Shown: positions 10,501 to 16,420 of the stretch, one piece after another
Layout: every line of letters begins with the position of its first letter
Position numbering within the stretch: position 1 is the stretch's first letter
From: Sphingobacteriales bacterium 44-61
GTDB lineage: Bacteria > Bacteroidota > Bacteroidia > Chitinophagales > Chitinophagaceae
Assembly (NCBI GenBank): GCA_001898405.1
Contig: MKTW01000011.1
Location: forward strand, 6,801-70,800
Length of the DNA stretch: 64,000 nt
Reading direction: 5' to 3'
Translations under genes and position numbers: made by a program
Notes under the pieces: model-generated
Databases searched by the model: none
What the model was told of the DNA's origin: nothing
Seen by the model: only the letters and a program-made list of their open reading frames with translations

Positions 10501-10598
10501 TCAAAACTGAAGCCCATTTGGCCCCAGGCATCGGATGATAACTGGGAAAAAACAAGGATCCAAAAAGCAGTGAGTGTGATATATCTGGCCGAGAACAT
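7551..10598 (-). CDS. TPR protein, PorW/SprE-like type IX secretion component
   Basis: About 1015 residues from the ATG at 10598, which directly precedes a signal peptide (MFSARYITLTAFWILVFSQL...). An upstream in-frame start at 10661 would add 21 residues. The N-terminal third has FIQNTITHYNYFFNANNKLN and LPFYNYSLD, followed by LHDLRNDWADNLYLLWG and many TPR-like helices. These phrases fit the PorW/SprE family, large TPR proteins needed for type IX secretion and gliding. Low-complexity Ser/Ala/Pro linkers lie near 500-580 and 830-900. The C-terminal 110 residues look like a small alpha/beta domain. No lipobox Cys is visible, unlike classical PorW. A T9SS cargo is encoded at 48677-51760. Family assignment is from memory of conserved phrases. 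Confidence 0.65.
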   Translation of the reverse strand: MFSARYITLTAFWILVFSQLSSDAWGQMGFSFDFQKPKEFENRILRAEKTPTDKKIKGPRRFIQNTITHYNYFFNANNKLNDVLARAKASFRDDYSQLLPFYNYSLDMTAADSIQLDSVSYKVQSGIALHDLRNDWADNLYLLWGASYYLKKQFDSAYLMFQFINYAFAEKENDGYYKTIGSARDGNNALSISTKEKNSFTRRVFSRPPSRNDAFIWQVRNYLAQNRFSDASTLIQALKNDTLFPARLHNDLEEVQAFLFYKQQMWDSAATHLEKALSNATNKQEKARWEYLLGQLYETTKQFNASGEWYAKAISHTTDPVMDIYARLASIRVNRDENQKDYIASNIATLTKMAKRDKYSDYRDIIYYMAAQMELERNNTTGALEMLTRGTKYISHNSPLRNRLFLQMAELSFERGLYRQSANFYDSLQIDDPSIENPEAVAGRKRLSFRLADFTEVIARQDSLQALAALSEDDRKDKVKKIVKQLRKQQGLKDEGGSSSGASVSSQPATSLFGDSEKKGDWYFYNSGTRQKGFNDFRSKWGTRKNTDNWRRSAAVSAAISNNASPASDAGASGKDSAANAATEITFDALYERIPLTPEKLQQSNDSIRTALFDMGSAFIQELEDCARGTAILEELRTRFPQSPRMDEVLFNLYFCYNKQGETEKAAAIKKQMSQQFGQSNYTTIINTGKDPQAKGPKEEATRLYEKIYDLFIEGSFTDAVAKKKTADSIYGPNYWTPQLLYIEAVYYVKQREDSIAKKVLNNIIAQFAGHPLSEKAKTLLDVLNRRKEIEEELRNMVINMPAEDTTQKTQPVAAAPVPKAGEPPSMVRPDIKLPSSKDSLGINAPSQGAPGMVQKNIKISQDSLAVQDTAVAKDSTLITQQPVPSGSPFSFNAETPHYVVIILNKVDPVFVNEARNAFYRYNRDTYFNKNMQAELVEIDNDNRLLLISPFKNAAEAIAYIDQTKPKTSSEIVPWLKGGKYTYSIITDKNLDVLKGSKDINAYMQFLEKMVPGKF

Positions 10599-10742
10599 TA
10601 TAGGAGTAAGATGAATTCTTAATAACTGAAATTCAGATAATTTAGTATAAAAATAGGCCAATTTTTTTTATAGCTGCAGGTCGCCGGGGGCTGGTAAAAA
10701 TAAAGCTCATTCCTTACCTTTAGCTTCTTTTAAAATTCAGAT

Positions 10743-11138
10743 ATGGCAAAACTGGACGCTGAGTCTACACTGCAAAGGCTCCGCAATCGCTACAGGCTGG
10801 TTGTAATGAACGATGATACGTATGAGGAAGTGGTCACATTTAAATTGTCCAGACTCAGTGTTTATATCGGTTTGAGCACAATTTTTGTTGTATTGGTCGG
10901 GCTAACGGTAGCATTGATTGTTTTTACGCCGTTAAAATACTATATCCCTGGTTACGATGATCTGAAAGTGGGACGGGAATATCGCCAGATGAAATACCGT
11001 GTGGATTCTCTGGAAAAAGCTGTAAGTTACCAGGCGAAATATATCGAGAACATAAAGAAAGTATTGAGTGGGGATGCTGCGGCAGTGTTGGATACTACCC
11101 AATTGCAGGTACCCAAGGATGAGTTGTCGGACGATTGA
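10743..11138 (+). CDS. Membrane anchor resembling the N-terminus of M23 peptidases, without the peptidase domain
   Basis: 131 residues. A basic N-terminus (RLRNRYRLVVMNDDTYEEV) precedes one membrane segment (about 40-62) and FTPLKYYIPGY, then a coiled-coil stretch (YRVDSLEKAVSYQAKYIENI). This is the anchor part seen in LytM/M23 cell-wall peptidases of Bacteroidota that are encoded next to bactofilin genes. The Zn-binding peptidase domain (HxxxD, HxH) is absent, and only 59 bases separate the stop from the bactofilin gene. It therefore looks like a stand-alone or truncated anchor that may link the bactofilin to the cell wall machinery. Confidence 0.6.
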   Translation: MAKLDAESTLQRLRNRYRLVVMNDDTYEEVVTFKLSRLSVYIGLSTIFVVLVGLTVALIVFTPLKYYIPGYDDLKVGREYRQMKYRVDSLEKAVSYQAKYIENIKKVLSGDAAAVLDTTQLQVPKDELSDD

Positions 11139-11197
11139 TGTGTCAGTGAAACAAGTACAGAAAAACCAGTTTTGCTCCGTATAAAAAATCAATATCT

Positions 11198-11626
11198 ATG
11201 TTTAACGCAAAAAACAAAACCGACATGCAGACTGAAAAACCAACTGGCAATGGCACCACGCTCATTGGTGCCGGCACCACTCTCAAAGGAGATATCAGCA
11301 GCAACAGCGATCTGCGCATTGATGGCACTATCATCGGTAATATTACCAGTTCAGCTAAAGTGGTAATAGGCGCCAACGGGATAGTGGAAGGGGATATCAC
11401 CGGCAACCAGGCAGACATTATCGGTAAAGTGTCCGGCAATGTAAAGGCTAAAGACCTTTTGCAACTGCGCGGGGATTCTGTAGTGAACGGTAACCTTTAT
11501 GCAGGCAAGCTGCAGGTGGAGCCTTCAGCCACATTCAATGGTCAGTGTCATATGGGCGGTGCAACTGCTGAAAAAATCGAACTCAGCAATGTAAGCCTGA
11601 ATGGACAAAAACTCGCCCTCCAGTAA
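11198..11626 (+). CDS. Bactofilin (polymer-forming cytoskeletal protein)
   Basis: 142 residues. The central part has the regular short repeats of a bactofilin beta-helix (GDISSNSDLRIDG, GNITSSAKVVIG, GNVKAKDLLQLRGD), flanked by short disordered ends. Bactofilins form cytoplasmic, membrane-associated filaments without nucleotides and often position cell-wall enzymes. The upstream M23-type anchor supports this role. The 3' end overlaps the AtpZ gene by 26 bases, so translation of the two is probably coupled. Confidence 0.9.
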   Translation: MFNAKNKTDMQTEKPTGNGTTLIGAGTTLKGDISSNSDLRIDGTIIGNITSSAKVVIGANGIVEGDITGNQADIIGKVSGNVKAKDLLQLRGDSVVNGNLYAGKLQVEPSATFNGQCHMGGATAEKIELSNVSLNGQKLALQ

Positions 11627-11834
11627 GCCAAAGAACATTCTTCGCCGTTATGCCGCGTTGGGCACCGAAATGCTGGTGTCCATTGGCATAGCCGTGTTCA
11701 TAGGGCTCAAGGTAGATCAATGGTTACATACCTTACCATTATTCTCCTGTGTATTACCTTTGCTCGTCCTTATTGGGATTTTTTATAAACTGATACGGGA
11801 AACCGGTAATACCAAAAAGAATGAACCAAAGTAA
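11601..11834 (+). CDS. atpZ: AtpZ/AtpI-family small membrane protein
   Basis: 77 residues with two membrane segments (about 17-40 and 46-66) and a charged tail. The pattern ALGTEMLVSIGIAVFIGLKVDQWL is typical of AtpZ, an accessory protein encoded at the head of many F-type ATP synthase operons. It overlaps the bactofilin gene by 26 bases and the next membrane protein by 14 bases. The expected atpB and following genes are not downstream in this window. Confidence 0.75.
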   Translation: MDKNSPSSKPKNILRRYAALGTEMLVSIGIAVFIGLKVDQWLHTLPLFSCVLPLLVLIGIFYKLIRETGNTKKNEPK

Positions 11835-12222
11835 ATGGGCACCCCTTCGCCCGATGATGCTGGCATTTGTGGTGCTAAGCGCTTTTTTTGTAATAGGTAA
11901 AAACCTGCTGGCAGAAAAGGGAATCGACAGCCAGGTGCTGATCGCCGGCAACCTGCTCTTATTTGGCGTCTCCTTATTGTCTTTTGTGCTCACTCAGCGA
12001 AGCTTTCAGGCAAAGAATCCCCATGTTTTTGTAAGGGCTATCTACAGTAGCTTTATCATTAAATTTTTTGTGCTGGCTGCCGCTGCATTTATCTACATCA
12101 TGGTCACCGGCAAGAATGTGAACAAGCCAGCCCTGTTTGGTTGCATGGCGCTGTATGCCCTGTACACTGTTTTCGAAGTGTCCTCCCTTCGCCGTTTACT
12201 GAAGCAAAACACGAATGGCTAA
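11821..12222 (+). CDS. AtpI-like polytopic membrane protein, hypothetical
   Basis: 133 residues with about four hydrophobic segments (roughly 11-30, 38-58, 74-98, 102-120). It sits where Bacteroidota ATP synthase operons carry an AtpI-like protein, and overlaps atpZ by 14 bases. Its own sequence has no motif I can name, so the assignment rests mainly on position and topology. The last 8 bases overlap the SprT-like gene. Confidence 0.5.
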   Translation: MNQSKWAPLRPMMLAFVVLSAFFVIGKNLLAEKGIDSQVLIAGNLLLFGVSLLSFVLTQRSFQAKNPHVFVRAIYSSFIIKFFVLAAAAFIYIMVTGKNVNKPALFGCMALYALYTVFEVSSLRRLLKQNTNG

Positions 12223-12829
12223 GAAAGAAGTGCCCATGGCACAGTTGCAGGATTATTTACCGCCCGGCACTTACGATGCGGTGCTTACTTATCTCCGGCA
12301 ACATAAAGTGCATCTTACTGTAGCAAGGGAAAGAAAAAGCATACTGGGCGACTATCGCCATCGTACCCGCCTCGATAATCACCGGATCAGTGTAAATGGA
12401 AACCTGAACAAATATTCTTTCCTGATCACCCTGCTGCATGAACTGGCCCATTTGCTCACTTATGAGCAGTATGGCAACGGAGTGTATTCGCACGGGAAGG
12501 AATGGAAGAGCGTGTATGCATCTTTACTGGCCCAGTTTCTCCAGCATAAGATTTTTCCTGATGATATAGAACAGGAATTATTGCGTTCCCTCCGCAACCC
12601 TGCGGCCAGCACCTGTGCTGAAGACGGATTGCTCCGTGTATTACGCCGCTATGATGAAGGGGCCCAACATCGCCGCCTGGTGGAAGAACTGCCGGCTGAT
12701 GCTTTGTTCCGCACCGCCGATGGCCGTGTGTTCCAGAAAAAAGAAAGATTAAGAAAACGGTTCCGCTGTGTGGAAGTTAGTACAGGAAAGATTTATTTGT
12801 TTAGCCCGGTATATGAAGTGTTTGCTTAA
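12215..12829 (+). CDS. SprT-like zinc metalloprotease domain protein
   Basis: 204 residues; the ATG at 12236 (MAQLQDYL) is an alternative start. The Zn site is clear: HELAH at residues 75-79 with a third His at 93 in YSHGKEW, the SprT/SPRTN arrangement. Eukaryotic SPRTN cleaves DNA-protein crosslinks; bacterial SprT-like proteins are poorly characterised. The C-terminal part (RTADGRVFQKKERLRKRFRC) resembles the small ribbon that follows SprT domains, although only one Cys is seen there. It overlaps the preceding gene and is the last gene of a tight five-gene run. Confidence 0.8.
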   Translation: MAKKEVPMAQLQDYLPPGTYDAVLTYLRQHKVHLTVARERKSILGDYRHRTRLDNHRISVNGNLNKYSFLITLLHELAHLLTYEQYGNGVYSHGKEWKSVYASLLAQFLQHKIFPDDIEQELLRSLRNPAASTCAEDGLLRVLRRYDEGAQHRRLVEELPADALFRTADGRVFQKKERLRKRFRCVEVSTGKIYLFSPVYEVFA

Positions 12830-12930
12830 TTTTACTGCAAACAACTCTACATGAAATGCCCATGGGTTGGTTCACTTCAGCTCATGACGGATAAAAGCAT
12901 TCCATGATCAAAAACACTAAAAAGTCGCGA

Positions 12931-13482
12931 ATGAAAAAACTTGCACTCAGCATGTTGTTGCTGGCCACCACTGTTGCCGCTGTTCAGGCTCAAACCGCAA
13001 AAGGAGACTGGATGGTAGGCGGAAATTTCCGTTTGAATACTTCAGGTAACACGGAAATAAGTCTTACTCCCAATGCCGGTATTTTCCTGATCAAGAACCT
13101 GGCATTTGGCGGAAATGTTAATCTTAATTATTCAAAAGACGGGATCACTAAAACCACTGCGTTTGGCCTCGGTCCCTATGTACGCTACTATTTCGGCAGT
13201 GCAAATGTCCGCCCCATCCTGCACGGCAATTTCAATTTCTTAAGTTCCAAAGTGAAGATCAACAACACATCTTCCACCAATAACGGAACGAATTTCTTCC
13301 TTGGTGGCGGTGGCGCTATTTTTATCAGTGAGCACGTTTCACTGGATATCCTGGGAGGATATGATCACACCGATTACAACAGCCTTCCCGGCACAGGCGG
13401 CTTCGCACTGAACATCGGCTTCCAGGTTTATCTGCACAAAAATCAGATGGACAAGGTAAGAGGAGTAAAAGCAAAAGAATAA
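12931..13482 (+). CDS. Small outer-membrane beta-barrel protein
   Basis: About 183 residues from the ATG at 12931; an in-frame ATG at 12904 would add nine basic residues. The chosen start gives a standard signal peptide (MKKLALSMLLLATTVAAVQAQ). The mature part alternates short amphipathic strands rich in Gly, Asn and aromatics (GGNFRLNTSGN, GPYVRYYFGSANVRP, LDILGGYDHTDYN), as in OmpA/OprF-like porin-fold proteins. No specific substrate can be named. A 56-bp palindrome follows the stop. Confidence 0.7.
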   Translation: MKKLALSMLLLATTVAAVQAQTAKGDWMVGGNFRLNTSGNTEISLTPNAGIFLIKNLAFGGNVNLNYSKDGITKTTAFGLGPYVRYYFGSANVRPILHGNFNFLSSKVKINNTSSTNNGTNFFLGGGGAIFISEHVSLDILGGYDHTDYNSLPGTGGFALNIGFQVYLHKNQMDKVRGVKAKE

Positions 13483-13514
13483 AGATCGAAACAGGAAGCC
13501 AATCTCTTCCTGCA

Positions 13515-13570
13515 TACTTCCTTCCCGTCTTCCCGCCTTACCGGTAAGGCGGGAAGACGGGAAGGAAGTA
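13515..13570. terminator. Perfect 56-bp palindrome between convergent genes, probable bidirectional terminator
   Basis: Bases 13515-13542 are the exact reverse complement of 13543-13570, giving two 28-base arms and no spacer. It lies between the beta-barrel gene and the convergent GNAT gene and touches the GNAT stop codon. RNA from either strand would form a very stable hairpin. A U-tract is not obvious, so it may act by blocking polymerase or protecting 3' ends. Confidence 0.7.
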
Positions 13571-14059
13571 CTATTGTTCCAGTTGTTTTAACATCCACAA
13601 ACTGCATCCTGTGTGCCCACTGTTCCCCATCGGTGCAGAAAGATAGTCAAACCCAAACCTCGCATACACTTTCAACGCCTGTTTCAGCTCAGGCATGGTT
13701 TCCAGGTACACATTTTTGTAACCCGTTTCTTTCGCAAATGCCAGGCTTGTCTCAATTAATTTCTTTCCAAGCCCTGTGCCTCTGGCTTCAGGGCTCAGAT
13801 ACATTTTCACCAGTTCGCAAGTGCCTTCCGGTAATCCTTCTGTAGGGAAAATGCCGCCACCGCCTACTATTCTGCCATCTATCTGTGCTACAAAATAACC
13901 TGAACCTTGTTCGCGGAACAGTTCATACAAGGCATCAGTGGTGGCATCATAGTAAACCGTGCCCGGATGATTGGCGCCAAACTCTTTCAAAGCGCTACGG
14001 ATGATCACTGCCAGTGCAGCATTGTCAGAAGGTTGAATAGGTCGTATCGTAATATTCAT
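13571..14059 (-). CDS. GNAT-family N-acetyltransferase
   Basis: 162 residues, the usual length of a single GNAT domain. The acetyl-CoA binding loop is visible as ARGTGLGKKLIE near residue 95, preceded by the strand CELVKMYLSPE. The substrate cannot be told from the sequence. A TATTTTTG box on the minus strand (14065-14072) lies right against the ATG, so the transcript would have a very short leader or none. Confidence 0.85.
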   Translation of the reverse strand: MNITIRPIQPSDNAALAVIIRSALKEFGANHPGTVYYDATTDALYELFREQGSGYFVAQIDGRIVGGGGIFPTEGLPEGTCELVKMYLSPEARGTGLGKKLIETSLAFAKETGYKNVYLETMPELKQALKVYARFGFDYLSAPMGNSGHTGCSLWMLKQLEQ

Positions 14060-14072
14060 CGGTGCAAAAATA

Positions 14073-14100
14073 AAAGTCCCGGCTATTCAACTGGGACTTT
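14073..14100 (-). terminator. Intrinsic terminator of sucC
   Basis: Arms 14073-14080 and 14093-14100 (aaagtccc / gggacttt) pair perfectly around a 12-base loop. Read on the minus strand the hairpin lies just beyond the sucC stop and is followed by a T-rich run. That T-run also supplies the TATTTTTG box of the downstream GNAT gene. Confidence 0.75.
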
Positions 14101-14124
14101 CTTTATTAAAATAGGATAGTTGTC

Positions 14125-15336
14125 TTAAGCAACTGCTTTTTTTACCAGTTCTGCCGCTTCGCTCAGCAAAATGGCGCTTTGCACTTTCAATCCGCTTTCA
14201 TCGATCAGTTTCTTGGCTTCTTCAGCATTGGTACCCTGGAGGCGGACAATGATCGGGATATTGATATTGCCCATGTTCTTGTAGGCATCAATTACACCGG
14301 CAGCCACACGGTCGCAACGAACGATACCTCCGAAGATATTGATCAGGATCGCTTTCACAGCAGGATCTTTCATGATGATCTTAAAGCCGGCTTCCACTGT
14401 TTGCGCATTGGCTGTGCCACCTACGTCAAGGAAGTTGGCAGGCTCACCACCGCTCAGTTTGATCATGTCCATGGTAGCCATAGCCAGACCGGCGCCGTTC
14501 ACCATACAGCCTACATTGCCGTCGAGTTTCACAAAGTTCAGGTTGTATTTACCTGCTTCCACTTCGGTAGGATCTTCTTCGGTGATATCCCGGAGGGCAG
14601 CGATATCAGGGTGACGGGTAAGGGCATTGTCGTCAAGGCTGAGTTTGCAATCCACAGCAATGATCTTGTCGTCGGATGCTTTGAAGAGCGGGTTGATCTC
14701 GAGCATAGCGCAATCGAGCCCTACATAGGCATTATATAAATTGGTAACGAACTTCACACAGTTCTTAAAAGCTTCGCCGCTGAGTCCCAGGTTAAAAGCG
14801 ATCTTTCTTGCCTGGAAGGGTTGCAGGCCACCACCGGGATGGACCCATTCCCGGAATATTTTTTCCGGTGTGTCATGTGCCACATCTTCGATGCTCATTC
14901 CACCTTCAGTGCTGTACATGATCACGTTTTGCCCTTTACTGCGATCGAGCAGGATGGAGAGATAAAATTCTTTGCGCTCGGATGGGCCGTCATAATACAT
15001 GTCCTGGGCTACGAGTATCTTGTTCACCACTTTACCAGCAGGGCCGGTCTGAACGGTCACCAGCGTACCTCCCAGGATCTTTTTTGCAAACTCCTGGATA
15101 TCTTCCAGCGATTTGCCCACTTTCACTCCATTGATACCAGTTTCCTTTACAACACCTTTACCCCTGCCACCGGCATGGATCTGGGCTTTCACTACGGCAA
15201 ACTTGCTGCCTGTTTCTGTCTTGATCTGGCGGTAGGCTTCTTCGGCTTCCTGTACGGAACTGCAGGCAAATCCTTCCTGTACGGGCACACCGTACTTTTT
15301 CAGTAATTCCTTTGCTTGGTATTCATGGAGATTCAT
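14125..15336 (-). CDS. sucC: Succinyl-CoA ligase, beta subunit
   Basis: 404 residues from the ATG at 15336, which gives the family N-terminus MNLHEYQAKELLKKYGVPV. A longer frame to 15447 reads through a heptanucleotide repeat and is not credible. The protein is the ATP-grasp subunit of the TCA-cycle enzyme that makes ATP or GTP from succinyl-CoA. Glycine-rich HAGGRGKGV near residue 53 binds nucleotide and NGAGLAMATMD near 270 belongs to the CoA-ligase fold. The alpha subunit gene sucD is not adjacent in this window. Confidence 0.95.
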   Translation of the reverse strand: MNLHEYQAKELLKKYGVPVQEGFACSSVQEAEEAYRQIKTETGSKFAVVKAQIHAGGRGKGVVKETGINGVKVGKSLEDIQEFAKKILGGTLVTVQTGPAGKVVNKILVAQDMYYDGPSERKEFYLSILLDRSKGQNVIMYSTEGGMSIEDVAHDTPEKIFREWVHPGGGLQPFQARKIAFNLGLSGEAFKNCVKFVTNLYNAYVGLDCAMLEINPLFKASDDKIIAVDCKLSLDDNALTRHPDIAALRDITEEDPTEVEAGKYNLNFVKLDGNVGCMVNGAGLAMATMDMIKLSGGEPANFLDVGGTANAQTVEAGFKIIMKDPAVKAILINIFGGIVRCDRVAAGVIDAYKNMGNINIPIIVRLQGTNAEEAKKLIDESGLKVQSAILLSEAAELVKKAVA

Positions 15337-15385
15337 GTCAAAAAATTTGGGGCGAAGATAAGTTATTTGGGGCAAGTTGTTGCTG

Positions 15386-15420
15386 TCGGTTGACCGTTGT
15401 CCGTTGTCCGTTGACCGATG
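15386..15420. repeat. Five 7-bp units (consensus NCCGTTG) between sucC and punA
   Basis: TCGGTTG, ACCGTTG, TCCGTTG, TCCGTTG and ACCGATG follow one another in register. The run lies in the divergent intergenic region, upstream of both promoters. Copy number of such repeats can change by slippage. Confidence 0.8.
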
Positions 15421-15475
15421 GCTGTCAGTCAACGGCCACTCACTCAACTATCAAACAGACTCGAACTATATCGCT

Positions 15476-15483
15476 TATATTTG
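15476..15483 (+). promoter_or_regulatory. Promoter -7 box of punA
   Basis: TATATTTG matches the Bacteroidota -7 consensus TAnnTTTG exactly and lies 16 bases before the ATG. No clear -33 TTTG is seen at the expected distance. Confidence 0.5.
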
Positions 15484-15499
15484 CGCCTAATCTTTTTTT

Positions 15500-16324
15500 A
15501 TGACCATTGATCCCATGCAGCAAATAAGGGAAACCGTTTCTTTTTTAAAACAGCAGTATCCTCATCAGCTTGAAGCAGGTATCGTTCTCGGCAGCGGCCT
15601 TGGCAATTTTGCCAATGCCATCAGTATTGAAAAAGAAGTGGCCTATGGCGATATCCCTCATTTCCCGGTTTCAACAGTGCAGGGGCATACCGGTCGCCTC
15701 ATTTTTGGCACCCTCAGCGGTAAAAAAGTAGTGGCTATGGCCGGACGCTTTCATTTTTATGAAGGCTATACACCACAGGAAGTGGTATTCCCAATCCGCG
15801 TAATGAAACTGCTGGGCATTCACACCCTGTTTTTGTCCAATGCAGCAGGAGGGGTGAACCCTTCCTTTAAAGTCGGCGATATCATGATCATTACAGATCA
15901 TGTCAGCTTTTTTACGCCTAACCCGCTGATCGGGAAAAATATTGAAGAGCTCGGACCGCGTTTTCCGGACATGAGCGAACCTTATAAAAAAGATCTGATT
16001 CAAAAAGCAAGGCAGGTGGCACAGCAACATTCCTTTGATATAAAAGAAGGCGTGTATGTGGCAGTGACTGGCCCTACTTTTGAAACAAGGGCAGAATATA
16101 AACTGATTCATGCACTCGGAGGCGATGTGGTAGGCATGAGCACCGTGCAGGAATGTATCGTGGCTAACCACATGGGCATCCGCGTGTTTGCCATGAGCGT
16201 GATCACGGATATGGGTATCCGGGAAGAAGAAAATGTGATCACACATGAAGAAGTGCTGCAGGCAGCAAAAGAAGCCGAGCCCAAACTGGCGATTTTATTT
16301 AAGGAACTGGTAGGCTCCATTTAA
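15500..16324 (+). CDS. punA: Purine-nucleoside phosphorylase
   Basis: 274 residues, the usual size of trimeric PNP. It splits purine nucleosides with phosphate into base and ribose-1-phosphate for purine salvage. Diagnostic segments are GSGLGNFA near 30, GRFHFYEGY near 85, LSNAAGGVNP near 115, TGPTFETRAEY near 195 and GMSTVQECIVANHMG near 215. The start may also be the ATG at 15515 (MQQIRETV); this costs only five residues. It is divergent from sucC and alone in its transcript. Confidence 0.93.
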   Translation: MTIDPMQQIRETVSFLKQQYPHQLEAGIVLGSGLGNFANAISIEKEVAYGDIPHFPVSTVQGHTGRLIFGTLSGKKVVAMAGRFHFYEGYTPQEVVFPIRVMKLLGIHTLFLSNAAGGVNPSFKVGDIMIITDHVSFFTPNPLIGKNIEELGPRFPDMSEPYKKDLIQKARQVAQQHSFDIKEGVYVAVTGPTFETRAEYKLIHALGGDVVGMSTVQECIVANHMGIRVFAMSVITDMGIREEENVITHEEVLQAAKEAEPKLAILFKELVGSI

Positions 16325-16375
16325 CAATTTTGATACGGGATTTTCGACGTGTCGGATTAGTTTTGTCCATCCTTC

Positions 16376-16389
16376 GCTAAAGCTTTAGC
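16376..16389. repeat. 14-bp perfect palindrome gctaaagctttagc
   Basis: The palindrome is followed immediately by another copy of the half unit (taaagcg). It lies between punA and the putative porin, inside a stretch that is open in the porin frame. It may be the remnant of a short mobile repeat or part of the punA 3' end. Confidence 0.5.
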
Positions 16390-16420
16390 TAAAGCGGGTG
16401 ATACCCCTAAAACCTTTACA

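Noticed and set aside
15337-15447. Longer N-terminus of sucC
   Set aside because: It translates the heptanucleotide repeat and has no family similarity; MNLHEYQAKELL is the conserved start.
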